Shown: in pieces, positions 31,251-41,479 of the stretch
How the letters are laid out: the number at the start of each line of letters is the position of its first letter
How positions within the stretch are numbered: the stretch's first letter is position 1
The notes under the pieces: generated by a model
What the model was told of the DNA's origin: nothing
Seen by the model: the letters and a program-made list of their open reading frames with translations, nothing else
The model's database searches: none
Origin: Phytophthora colocasiae
Taxonomy: Eukaryota > Oomycota > Peronosporomycetes > Peronosporales > Peronosporaceae
Length of the DNA: 64,000 bases
Direction: 5' to 3'
NCBI GenBank assembly: GCA_018806915.1
Contig: JAGKQI010000099.1
Span: 806,001-870,000 of the forward strand
Program-made: the position numbers and the translations under genes

Positions 31251-31567
31251 TGTAACGGGGTTACATTGAAGAGTGACTTTAGTCACTCTTCCGAAGTGGA
31301 TACATTTGGTGTGTCACACATCATGGTGACACGTGGCAGGTGGCTCCGCAGCCACCTATCACCTTCTATATAGGTTACACTATAGATATCTTTTGAGTTT
31401 GTATTGCAGGCCAAGCTAACAAGTATCTATAATATATTCAGTCTTAAATCTACCTAATCTTTAGTTAGTCTCCCCAAGTCTTTGGGGACCGAGTGAACTG
31501 CCGTTCACTAGGAGTTTGTATACTCCAAGCCTTCCTCTGTGTGAAGTGCTGTGTGACCCCCGTCACA
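31251..31567 (+). repeat. Gypsy-1 3' LTR
   Basis: 317 bp, one C longer than the 5' LTR in the run before GTCACA; otherwise apparently identical. Confidence 0.9.
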
Positions 31568-31940
31568 TGTACAAGGTGGAACTCCAGTTGTATCTGGAAG
31601 AACGTGAAGCGTGGGATGTCGTGACCGGAACGGAAACCCGCCACGCCAACGATCAAGACCAACAAGCAATTTTCGACAAAAGAAACCGACTTGCTAAGGC
31701 TGCGATCCTGCGAGGATTACGCGGGTGTCAAGACGACGAAGTAAACAAGATCTGCTCGATGGATACCGCGAAGGCAATGTGGGATACCATCACGGCTGAT
31801 AAGACGCAGAGAGACTATTCGTACGTGGCGATGCTGCGGGCGCAACTCTACAATACCAAGCACGTGAAAGGCCAGCCGCTGACCGAGTACCTGACGGCAA
31901 TGAACAGACTTCGGCAGCAGATTGGCAGCAGATTGGCAGC

Positions 31941-34862
31941 ATGGGAGCAACTCACGTAGTGGACGAGGAGGAGATGTTGAGAGTATTGACAATGGGTGTG
32001 ACGCTGTCGCATCCAGAGCTTGTGGAGCAATTCGACTTGCCGGCAAGGCAGGGAACGCCGCTGACGCTGCAGCAGTTTACGAACGCGTTGAGGTCAAAGG
32101 ATGAGAGGATTCGAATGGCTGAAGCAATGCGCGGTGAAGTTGGTGAGCCACAAGCAGTGATGTGCGCTACGCCTGCTGCTGGAGAGAAAACGAAAAGGAA
32201 CAAGCGGAGCGGGGGAGCGTGGAAGAAACGCAAGTGTTTCCACTGTGGCAAGCCTGGACACTTCAAGCAGCAGTGCTGGCACTATTTGAATCAGTCCAAG
32301 AAGGTCGAGAGCGACGAGAAGAAGTCGGCGACCGACAGGAAGGACAAGAAGAAGAAGAAGTCAAAGAATGAAGACAAACCAGGTGTGAAGAATAATATGC
32401 TAATCCTGAACGAGAATGCACCAGAAATTATACGACGATATGCAAGTAGCAGCAGCAGCAACGACGATGATGAAGACGACGGAGACTTTCCCATGGTTGG
32501 AATGGTGGCGAAGGTCGACGGCGCAGGCAATCGAAATGCGTGGATGCTGGACTGCGGGAGTTCGACGCATGTATGTGTCGACAAGAACTTGTACTCGAGC
32601 GTAAAGAAGTCTAAGGCAACGTTCAAGGTCTGGACTGGTGAGATCACAAAAGGTGTAATGTGTGGGACGGTGAAGCTGAACCTGCCGGACAAGAACGGCA
32701 AGATGGTGGAAGTCGAGTTACAGGATGTGGAATTCTCGCCTGCGGGGAGCGTCAACTTGATAAGTTTAGGCAAGCTGGAGAGTGAGGGTTAGACGCCTTC
32801 GTTCAGTTCGGCTGAAGTAACGCCTCGCAAGTGGTGGTTGGATTCTGCTATTGGACGACTAGAGTTCGTGAAGCGTGGCTCTCACTACTGGTTGGAAGCT
32901 GGATTGCCGGATGACATGGTAATGACAACGTTGAACGCCGATGCCAGTCCGCTGATGCGGTGGCACGAGCGCTTGGGACACTTGAATGTGGCCGCGATTA
33001 AGGCTATGGTGGACCAGAAGTTGGTTGACGGCATGGATATTCCTGAGGAGTTGTTCAAGAAGCCGTTCCAGTGTTTGACTTGTATGTCAGCGAAGCGACG
33101 GCGCATGAGCTACAAGAAGAGCGCAAAGAACAAGAGGACGACTGTCAACTACGAACGTCTGATGTCGGATACATGTGACATGGGCAAGTACATACCTGGG
33201 TCTGGAGGCATTCGCTACTTTCAGTTGATACATGACGAGGGCTCACGGTATAAGTGGTGCTATCCGATTGTGAATAAGAGCGATGCCAACGCGAACACGA
33301 TGAAGCTGATGAAGAAGTTGATTGCGCAAGGTCATCGGATAAAGACTTTCTCAAGCGACGGCGGTGGTGAGTTCGTGAACACGGAGCTCAAGAAGTTTCT
33401 GGAGGAGCACGGCATTGATTTTGTGCCAACTCACGCGTACACACCCGAGGAGAACGCGCTTGTGGAGAAGCTGAACGGTGTACTGGCCAACAAGACTCGG
33501 ACAGCTATGCAGGCGGCGAACATGCCGAGCAAGCTGTGGCCTGAGGTGTTACAGTACATTGTGGATATTGACAACATGAGCATGACCAAGGCACTGAACG
33601 GACTGACCCCATCGGAGAAGTTTTACGGCAAGAAGCCGGACTTGACCAAGGTTCGTGTCTGTGGTGCTATTGGATTTGTGTATGTGCCGAAGCGCAAGGA
33701 TAAGCTCAGCCCGAAGGCTGACCCGGCGTTATTGCTGGGATTCGCACACACCTCACCAGGTTATCGACTATTGCATTTGAGGACTGGGAGGATTGTGGAG
33801 GCGCGAGATGTGAAATTTCGTGAGGACGTGACAGTAAGCAGGAAGTAACTGAACGCGCTCCTAGCTGGACAGCACAAGACGTATCAGCACATTCCGTTTG
33901 TGCCTCTGCCGGTTGAATTTGTGGCAGAAGAGCATTTGCATGAAGTGAAAATGCGTGCAGTGAAGGAGAGTTTGCCGGACGACGTGAATGAGAAGTCCAT
34001 GGCAGATGACGACAATTGCAATGTGGAAAGTTCGTCGAGTGAGTCGGACGGAGATGAACTCGTAGAAGAACCTGTACAAGTTAGACCTGGACGAGCTGCT
34101 GGACGAAGAGCGAGACGGCAGCGTGCTGCGAACCAGCAACAACAACCAGTGAGAAGGTCCAACCGAGTGCGACAACAAAATGTAAGGCTTAGTAACTACC
34201 AGTTGCTAATGGGTGCCGAAGTTGAAGACCCGGCCAACGTCGAAGAGGCAATGGATTCGCCGCAGTGGAAGGACTGGGAAGATGCGCTCAAGAAGGAGTA
34301 CGCGTCTTTGATCAAGAACGGAACCTGGAAGCTGGTGAATCGCCCTAAGGACGACGATGGACGGTGGATCAAGGTCATGACTACCAAGTGGGTCCTGAAG
34401 GTGAAACGTGATGAGCAAGGCAGAGTGCAGCGCTACAAGGCGAGACTGGTCGTACATGGATATGAACAACGATTTGGACATGAATACTGGAAGACATACT
34501 CACCTGTAGTACGCTGGATGACAATGTTGATTGTGCTTTTGCTGGCTCTGTTGCTTGGACTGGAGGTCGATCAAGGTGACTTTGAGACGGCATTCCTGAA
34601 CAGCAACATGGATGGTGCAAAGATTTACGTGGAGCAGCCTACGGAGTTCGACGACGGAACTGGCAGGGTGTGTTTCCTGCTTAAGGGTCTGTACGGATTG
34701 AAACAAGCTGCTAGACTATGGTATCTGACTCTGCACAAGCGCCTAGAGAAGCTTGGCATGAAGCGAAGTGTGTTCGACGTGGGCCTGTACTACAAGTGGA
34801 TTGACGGACGGCTCTTGATGGTGACCGTGTATGTGGACGACATGTTAATTATTGAACTCGCT
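31941..34862 (+). pseudogene. Copia gag end, protease, integrase and RT (interrupted frame)
   Basis: One frame holds, in order, the zinc knuckle CFHCGKPGHFKQQC and a protease with DCGSSTHV (usual DSGSS, so Ser to Cys). Integrase follows with an HHCC finger (HERLGHLN, then CLTC) and a D-D-E core (IHDEGSRY, SSDGGGEF, EENALVEKLN). Reverse transcriptase has YVDD at 34830-34841. It is broken by a TAG at 32790, a TAA at 33846 and a frame loss just after YVDDMLII near 34855. These are the activities for copying and inserting copia DNA; this copy cannot supply them. Confidence 0.85.
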
Positions 34863-34876
34863 GCGACGTCGACAAG

Positions 34877-36058
34877 ATGAAGAAGGACTTGGCCGACGAG
34901 TTTGCGTTGAAGGACATGGGACGAGTGCACTACTTACTGGGTATGGAGGTGGATTACGTGCCTGGGAAGAAGCTGTGCATTTCGCAGACGGCGTACATTG
35001 ATAAGATCCTGCACAAGTTCCAGATGAAGGATGCGAAGACGGTGAGGTCGCCGCAGCAGCACAACGAGAAAGTCCTGCCAATTGAGCGGGATGAGAGCAA
35101 GATCAATGATAAGAACTTGGAGTACCAGGAGTTGGTTGGTGCGCTGCAGTACCTTGTGACGTGTACCCGCCCGGACATTTCTAATGCGGTGCGGAACCTA
35201 AGTCGACATACAGGAAGCTACACAAAGGAGAACTTTGCGGCTGCCAAAAGGGTGCTGAGGTACCTGAAGGGTACAAGGACGTATGGGCTGGTTTACGTGG
35301 TGAATGACTCGGACTTGAACGAGGATTTACAAGTGAGAGCATATTGCGATGCGGACCATGCGAACTGCCCAGATACGTCACGATCGGTTACTGGCTACGT
35401 GCTTCAGCTGAATGGCCACAGCTTTGGATTCAAAAGCAAGATGCAAGCGTCCGTGACGGATGATACCTGCAAGTCAGAGTTGGTGGCTGCAAGTACATGT
35501 GTGGAGGACTTACTTTGGGCGAGGAAGCTGCTCAAGGAGCTGAAGTTCAAGCCAGAGGTTGCGAAGCTGCTGATGGACAATCAAGCGGCTATTAAAGTTT
35601 GTTCCGACGCCGGCAATTTCGACGGCGTGAAGCGCTACGCTAAGAAGAGTCGGAAAATTGCGGAGCTGGTGATGAAGAACAAGGTGGACATCGAATACGT
35701 CTCGACGGAGGATAACGTCGCTGACATGTTCACCAAGGCACTAGGCCCGCAGCGATTCGAAAAGTTGCGAGCGGGACTCGGGGTGAAGGATGTTGATGGC
35801 GCCAAGGAGCGTCAGAACACAGAGGAAGGCGTGGTTGAGCGCCTGCACGATGGTCAAGGCGTGGTAAAGCGTCGAAGCGTGCGTCTGGCCAAGAGTCAGG
35901 AGAATAAAGCTGCGGTCAAGCAGTACATGGCTAAGAGCCAGGATGTTGACACTGTGGTCAAGCAGTGCATGGCCAAGAGCCAGGATAATAAAACTGCGGT
36001 CAAGCAGTACATGGCCAAGGGCCAGGATGTTGACACTGTGGTTAAGCAGTGCGTGGCC
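34877..36058 (+). pseudogene. Copia RT end and RNase H
   Basis: Continues the polyprotein after the frame loss. It carries the RT tail (LKDMGRVHYLLGMEVDY), CTRPDISNAV, and RNase H with AYCDADHANCPDTSRSVTGY and DNQAAIKV, plus the usual copia end (STEDNVADMFTKAL). The last 60 residues are a repeat of MAKSQDVDTVVKQC-type units. Confidence 0.85.
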
Positions 36059-36195
36059 TAGAGCCAGGAAGATTGACACTGTGGTTAAGCAGTGCGTGGC
36101 CTAGAGCCAGGAAGATTGACACTGTGGTTAAGCAGTGCGTGGCCTAGAGCCAGGAAGATTGACACTGTGGTAAAGCAGTGCGTGGCCATGAGCCA
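35920..36195 (+). repeat. Minisatellite at the end of copia pol (42- and 43-bp units)
   Basis: In-frame 42-bp units (AGCCAGGATG...GGCCAAG) encode 14-residue repeats. From about 36061 three near-identical 43-bp units follow, each ending CCTAG, which bring a stop and a frame change. The change from 42 to 43 bp marks where the ORF ends. Confidence 0.75.
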
Positions 36196-36331
36196 GGGTA
36201 ATGAAGCTGTGGTGCAGCGCAAAACGTTGGCAGAAGATCGGACGAAAGCCGAAGCCAGCGGAAGTACTGTCTAATGTGATTCGGCCAACGGCTGATGTTG
36301 GCAGTGACACGGAGGCTTAGTTCCGGGGGAG

Positions 36332-36648
36332 TTTGAGCCGACGGGTTCTGGAGACTTCCCGGAGAAGAACTTTCGCCTGTGTCAGGTTCCGTCACGGTTG
36401 AGTGACAGGAAGGCCAGTGACCATCTTGATCGATGGGTCCAGCCTAAAGGAGGTTTTGTGCCCGAGGCTTTCCTCCTAATAACAATCAATATTACTTTGG
36501 AATTTACCTTCTACACAACAAGTCTATTCCTTTCTTACCTCTTGCTGGAGAACAAGAACACTCGACGCACCAAGGAGACGCTGGAGTACCTGCACAACAA
36601 CAAGGAGCAGGAAGACAAGACAAAGGACAAGTGTGCTAAAAGCTGCTA
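36332..36648 (+). repeat. Copia 3' LTR
   Basis: 317 bp starting TTTGAGCCGACGGG and ending AAAGCTGCTA, followed by the AAGAC duplication. Confidence 0.9.
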
Positions 36649-36822
36649 AAGACTGTTTCTTCTTCTAAGAATTCAAACAAAGTTCAGCGGAGGAAGTTTC
36701 AGAAATGTACTTTATATTGTAAGTTTCAGTCTGTAACGGCACGCCTCTCGACATCTAACAGCCAAAGAGACTCATTCCTGGATTTGTTGTCGAGTGTGAA
36801 GCAGTATATCTAAGAATCTAAG

Positions 36823-37014
36823 ATGGCGGCTATCGTTCGCGCCTTCTTGACCATCGCAGTCGTCTGCATTGCGTTGGAAGATGTTGCTGCTGGCGTAAAC
36901 GACTCCCGCCCATACTCTTCATTAAAGGCTGAATTGTGTGCGTTAGACTTTCAAGGTTCACGTACCGCTCTGGATCTGATTGAAGTGATACCAGAGACAC
37001 CTCCTTCCCCAGGG
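36823..37014 (+). pseudogene. Truncated GT31 galactosyltransferase paralogue
   Basis: ATG 36823 opens a signal-anchor-like start (MAAIVRAFLTIAVVCIALED) followed by KAELCALDFQGSRTALDLIE and VIPETPPSP. This matches the KADLCALDIDRSRFALDLIK and VTPESPP segment of the intact gene at 10396. Similarity ends at about 37014 and no catalytic domain follows; instead comes a hairpin-forming stretch (37048-37097) and MULE-2. Confidence 0.7.
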
Positions 37015-37162
37015 AATAGGGTGCTAATTATTATCTGTTGCCTCAGCGCTGAAAACCTAGTTTCAGCAGATTTAACTGCTGAACTGCTGTTTTCAGCATT
37101 GACAAGATGTATTTGCATCCGCAAAAAGCGTCGTGATCTAAAGAGCACATTGCTATAAAGAG

Positions 37163-38725
37163 GGTAAAACCTCGTTGGGATCATATACGGTACAGATCTG
37201 TTCTCTCTACATAATTCCTTTCTGCTGGATCTGCTTTGAGATCTGGAAATGGACGGTTGATAGATGACCGCGTAAGCTCTCGAGTGGTGACATTTAGACA
37301 GTGCAGGCTCATTCGGTAAAATAGAGTCTCTCCCAGACACACCTGGAACTTCCAGCAGCAATATACCAGGCCGTACCCGCGGTCAAGTTCGCCAGGAGAC
37401 TACAACATGCTACTTCCGCGGTTACAAGTACACGCGCGCCTGGATGTCTTCGAAGAAAGGTCCATACCGGTGCAGCCATTGGCGTCAAGGCTGTGCTGGC
37501 ACGATGTTTTTCCATGTTCGTACAATGGGCTACAGCTTGGGTCGTCCCCACAGCTGTCAGAATGTTGATGCTACGGACGCTAGCCTGGTGGATGTTACGG
37601 GTCCAATGAAAGCCAGAGTAGACACGCTATCCATAGAAAAAGTCGCTGAGCCAGCGCGGCGCATTTGGGAAGTCGTGCGAGATGAATTCTACGGTGCGAA
37701 CAATGAGCATGTCGTACAGGGATTATCTGAACCACAAGTTCTGGGTCGGGTGTACCAAGCCAGAAACCGGCACTTCAGCGGGGACGTGCATGGGGCAATC
37801 GAAATCCCTCCACTTTCTACAGCACTGAACGAAGCTGTGTCCTTCTTTCAATTTCATCATGTCACGGCGAACCGAGAGAACCTCAACAAACCAACACGCC
37901 TAATCGATTGGGCCCACCCTTCCCTAGTTAATCTGCTACGTTACCACGGAACTACCATTTTTATCGACGGAACGTTCCGTTGTGTGCCACACGGATACAG
38001 TGCGTCGTTGTCATGGTGCGCGACCGAGCTTCAGGCCTGTATTACCTGTGTACTACGTGCTAAGTACTTCGCGAACTGGAGATTCGTTTTGGGACATCAT
38101 TCATTTCGTGGTGCAAGGCACCGATCAGCAGATTGAGCCTGCCGAAGTTGTGTGTGACTTCGAGAGTGCCCTTATCCAGGCCGTGCAGTCGCAGTTCCCG
38201 AACGCCATCGTAATTGGCTGCCTTTTCCACTGGAAGCAGGCACTACGACGCGCTATGAAGCGGTTTCTGCTTTCAGAGGAAGAGTGCGCTGTTGCTATGA
38301 GCAAGGGAGTCCTCGACATGCTTACCGTCGTTGATAACAGCCTTGTCAAGCGCTGTACCAAGTGGGTAAAGCTTGAAATCCGTCGGCGATGCGCCGAGGC
38401 CGGTATAACGTACTCAAAGGTTAAGTGGAGGGGCTTCTGGGGGTATTTCAACAGAACATGGATTGAGCAGTACGACGTGACCGTGTGGAACGTGGCTGGC
38501 CTAAACAATGAGCTCATCACACGCACAAATAACCCGTTGGAAAGGTTTAATCGAGAACTGAATAACCACTTTCCAAAACCTCGCCCAAGTATGGCGAGTT
38601 TCGTAGGTGTGATCAAGACCATCTCGGCTGAGTACGTCCAGCGTCTTGCTGATATTCCTCGGGGACGAGCTCGACGATCCCCTCGAGAGGTGATCCACCG
38701 TATATGATCCCTGCTGGAGGTTATC
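37163..38725 (+). mobile_element. MULE-2: internally deleted relative of MULE-1
   Basis: Left end GGTAAAACCTCGTT then GGGATCATATACGG; right end the reverse complement of GATAACCTCCAGCAGGGATC. The 8-bp duplication ATAAAGAG lies at 37155-37162 and 38726-38733. Compared with MULE-1 (opposite orientation) the gene is nearly the same, but the acidic C-terminus and the gypsy fragment are deleted: at about 38694 the codons for PREVIH run straight into the terminal repeat. Confidence 0.85.
37390..38707 (+). pseudogene. MULE-2 transposase, frameshifted
   Basis: Same domains as in MULE-1: FLYWCH-like finger (YRCSHWRQGCAGTMF), first Asp in FIDGTFRCVPHGY, second in VVCDFESAL, CLFHWKQAL, and PLERFNREL. 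It carries the same frame break near 38030-38057 as MULE-1, plus its own 4-bp loss just after the PHGY codons (near 37997) and a truncated C-terminus. Non-functional. Confidence 0.8.
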
Positions 38726-38733
38726 ATAAAGAG

Positions 38734-39036
38734 CACATAGGTATCACCCTCAACATGCCCGAGCACGTCCGCGAGCGCGTGAAGCACCCAAGAACTTTGA
38801 ATGACATTCGCTTTCCAAGCATTGTAAGAAGTTCAGCTCTCGAACTGGCCGCACCGTTGCGCGAGCTCGTCCTCAGTGATTCCCAAGTTCTCGACGACAT
38901 TCCGTCCGAGTTTCATGACCAATTTTTCGACCTAAAAGATGTTTTGTGTCATCTTCAACGCTTCAGCTCGTTCCGGTCCAAATCGACTTATGAGTTCGGC
39001 GTTAATGGGAACTTCTTCGCTCAAGTGATAAGACCG
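38734..39036 (+). pseudogene. Unrecognised ORF fragment between MULE-2 and the Harbinger element
   Basis: Open frame reading HIGITLNMPEHVRERVKHPR, then FDLKDVLCHLQRFSSF, ending with YEFGVNGNFFAQVI. The coding look is good but no family is recognised. The last 40 bp (38995-39036) belong to a 61-bp tandem repeat whose second unit lies beyond the Harbinger element at 41499-41545. Confidence 0.3.
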
Positions 39037-39215
39037 TAAGGGCGTGGTCGGGGAATGCTCGTCTCGGATTTAGATCGTCTTCAACGATAGGACGACACCA
39101 TATCTGCTATTTGATTGGATAGTAGGAAACTCGATCGGCTCAAAATCGCTAAAACTGAGACGAGTAAACCACCAGTCTCAGCTCGTAGTCGGTCGTCTCA
39201 GGAGCCACAGATTGG

Positions 39216-40394
39216 ATGGCGCTGGACAAGTGCGTCACGGTGTCGGCCTGTGCCGCGATAGGAGCCGCTGCTATGGCTAGAGTTGCTGCGGCTCACGCGG
39301 CTGTTTGTACAGTTCGCAACGAGAAGGAGAGGTTTTTCACGCTTACGCCACTAGAGTTCGCCTCGATGCTTTCAAATCCTGCGTATGATGGCTGGTTCCG
39401 CACAAATCTCAGGTGTGGACAAGCTGCTTTCGTGCGTCTCTGTGCTGTCCTGCGCTGAGAGCTGGCGGAGTACGACCTGGATCGCTACGTCAAGGAGCAC
39501 GCGTTTGAAGAGAAAGTTGCGTGCTTGTTGTTTTTCCTAGGCTCGCAAGGTGGATATAGAGAAACGTCTGTGGCTTTCGCAATATCAAAGTCATGGACCG
39601 TGGATTTAATTGACCTGTTCATTAAGTCTCTGAGAAGATCTCTAGACAAGTATGTCCATTTTCCTCGATGCGAAGAGGAGTGGCGTCGAATCGAGAACGC
39701 ATTTCAAGCAAAGGGCGGGATTCCAGGTGTTGTTGGTGCTATTGATGGGTCGCTCGTCGACATTACACGTCCAGATGACTTTGAGGGATACTACTGCCGC
39801 AAGATGTTCCCTGCTTTGAACATGCAAGCTGTAGTAGATGACAAGATGCGCTTTATGAGCGTTGAGGTTCGCCCCGGATCGTGGTCTGACCAAATAACGT
39901 GGCGTGCTTCCGCACTTGGCTCTAATGCGAGCCAATATTTACCCGTAGGAACGCACTTTCTTGGGGACGCTGGGTATGCAATTTGCCAAGCAATTATGAC
40001 ACAATTTCACGAGGATGATGGCGCAGGGCTGACACGTAAGCAGCTTCGTTACAACTATTTGCATTCGAGAACCCGAATGGCGGTAGAGTGTGCGTTCGGA
40101 CTTTGGAAAGGTCGTTTCAGAATAATGAGCTGTTGTCTGAACACGAAGAGCGTCGAGAAAGCTGTGGACATCGTCGCCGCGACAATGGTGTTGCATAATA
40201 TGCTGCTGGACGTTAACGATAACACAATAGTTGAAGATGATGATGTCGAACAGGACGGCGAAACAACCGGAGGGGGCGATGACAGCACGGATTGCGTTAA
40301 CTTTGCTGATATGACGGCAACTTTTCTTAGAGACATTGGTGCAAGAAAGCGTGATCCGCTTGTGCCTTTTACTGAAGCTTTTGAGCGACTTTAA
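39216..40394 (+). pseudogene. PIF/Harbinger transposase, single nonsense codon
   Basis: A frame of about 392 codons from ATG 39216 (MALDKCVTVSACAAIGAAAM) to 40394, interrupted only by TGA at 39456-39458. The DDE_Tnp_4 core is complete: GVVGAIDGSLVDI supplies the first Asp, HFLGDAGYAI the second, and VECAFGLWKGRFRI the Glu. An acidic tail follows. A TGA in this context could come from CGA by a C-to-T change. It needs the Myb-like partner encoded next to it for DNA binding, as in known Harbinger systems. Confidence 0.85.
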
Positions 40395-40401
40395 ATTCTA
40401 G

Positions 40402-41306
40402 CTATATGGATGCATTGCGTCGGATTACATCCAACAGTTCTCGGATATTCTCGTTCTGCACCTTAAGCTGCTCGCTCTGGGCCTGAATTTGTAGCAGAAG
40501 CTGTGTGTTATGAGAATTAGCAAGCTCGGTTTGCTGCCGAAACACTTCTGTTTGCTGTTGCACCGCAGCAGCAAGTCCATCTCCCCCACCGCTTTGTGCT
40601 GCTGCGAGTCCCTTGCCTAAAGCTTCCAATCCTTCGCACTCAGGCCTGCCTCCACGCAGTCACCTTGGGTGCGCTTAACACGCTTGGTTGAAGGCTCGCT
40701 TGTGGCGGAAATTGTGCGCTGTGCCCTGGTTCCTGTAGGAGTAGACGGTGGTGATGCATCAGAGACGCCGGATGCAGCAATGGTGTCGGGGTCCTCTGTG
40801 CTTAGATGCGGCCGGTTGTTCATTCCTGTTGCCCCCCCCCCCAATAATCCTTCATCGTTGAGTAGTGCTTTGGGCGACGGATAGGACCACCATTTCCAGT
40901 GAGGCCCTCGTCCGACCGGGCTGATGCCCATTTCTGCTTCATGTTTTTCATCTGCACATATTAATGGTCCAACGGTTAGTGTGTCTGCAGCAGATTAGTT
41001 TTCACTGAACACGTACTTTACCTTAGCCTGACACTGTTGGTCTGTGAACACTTTGCCTTGGTTCACCGACAGCGTAGATGCTAGCACTGACCACGCAAAC
41101 TTGATGCGCTTTGTATCTTTCGTGTTTTTGAAGCGAGCAGCCAGATCCTTGTAGCGAAGGCGGAAGAGCTCTTCGACATCTGCGTCGTTCCAGCTGGGCG
41201 TCGACTTTGTCGCCGTCGCCGTGGTAGCTACCCCTTGGCTTGCGCCAGCTGAGGGAGCTCTGGTGGGTGCTAGTCCTTCCGGCACAGCTGCGTCACTGTC
41301 ACTCAT
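40402..41306 (-). pseudogene. Harbinger Myb/SANT-like DNA-binding protein, frameshifted
   Basis: From ATG 41306 (MSDSDAAVPEGL) a SANT-like domain follows: SWNDADVEELFRLRYKDLAA, then FAWSVLASTL and QCQAKVK. An intron (GTACGTG near 41020 to TGCAG near 40954) joins to MKNMKQKWASARSDEGLTGN. Then an 11-base G run (plus-strand C run near 40842-40852) puts the remainder in another frame, and a second shift near 40620 precedes a Gln-rich coiled coil (QQQTEVFRQQTEL) ending at 40402. Confidence 0.7.
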
Positions 41307-41479
41307 GCGTTCACCTTCAGCGCTCTGTGCTTGACGTGAGAAGAAGTGGGTGGTGCCTGGAATGTGTGTGTAAGCACACAACTGAAGGCGAAGACGATCT
41401 GGACAATCGACCACATCAGATTAGGTTTAGGCTAGTGAAGACGATCAAAGTCGAGACGAGCGTTCCTCGACCACGCCCT

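Larger units (their letters stand above)
23267..31567 (+). mobile_element. Gypsy-1: Ty3/gypsy chromodomain retrotransposon with antisense ORF
   Basis: LTRs at 23267-23582 (316 bp) and 31251-31567 (317 bp) start TGTAACGGGG, end GTCACA and differ by one C in a C-run. The TGTAC duplication (23262-23266 and 31568-31572) marks insertion into copia gag. Order: gag with zinc knuckle, protease, RT, RNase H, integrase, chromodomain. A 1.5-kb region before the 3' LTR has a purine tract GTGGGGGAGGA at its end. A TGGTAGCACTTG primer-binding-like site lies just after the 5' LTR. The whole element, coding and non-coding, is dense in short inverted repeats. Confidence 0.9.
23195..31965 (+). pseudogene. Copia gag, split by gypsy-1 and frameshifted
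   Basis: Gag begins MAAAQPVIRGSSKAPRFEG at 23195, is cut at codons for FELY by gypsy-1 (23267-31567 plus the TGTAC duplication), and resumes at 31568 as YKVELQLYLEEREAWDVV. Typical UBN2-type copia Gag text follows to about 31920. There the 11-bp block CAGATTGGCAG is tandemly duplicated (about 31918-31939), shifting the frame, so this reading ends at 31957 while the true continuation runs in another frame from 31941. Confidence 0.8.
21535..36648 (+). mobile_element. Ty1/copia LTR retrotransposon, with two nested insertions
   Basis: Two 317-bp LTRs (the left one split by the Tc1 insertion, the right one at 36332-36648) appear identical. The 5-bp duplication AAGAC flanks the element at 21530-21534 and 36649-36653. 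The order gag, protease, integrase, RT, RNase H is that of copia. A primer-binding site follows the 5' LTR and a purine tract (TTCCGGGGGAG) precedes the 3' LTR. Without the insertions it is about 5.5 kb. The LTR identity means recent insertion, yet gag and pol carry several breaks. Confidence 0.9.
39040..41479. mobile_element. PIF/Harbinger element with TAA target duplication
   Basis: Inverted termini of about 43 bp (39040-39084 and 41436-41479) begin GGGCGTGGTCG and share CTCGTCTCG and GATCGTCTTC. The 3-bp duplication TAA flanks them (39037-39039 and 41480-41482), the TWA duplication typical of PIF/Harbinger. The 2440-bp element has the two usual genes, transposase on plus and a Myb/SANT-like protein on minus, converging. 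Both are damaged. Confidence 0.9.

Noticed and set aside
36398..36649. 83-aa ORF reading into the copia 3' LTR
   Set aside because: It is LTR sequence; the same translation occurs in the split 5' LTR. There is no independent sign of a gene.
123..39236. MALDKCV shared by the MULE remnant and the Harbinger transposase
   Set aside because: Only seven residues match, codons differ and the following sequence is unrelated. In the MULE it is an internal Met.
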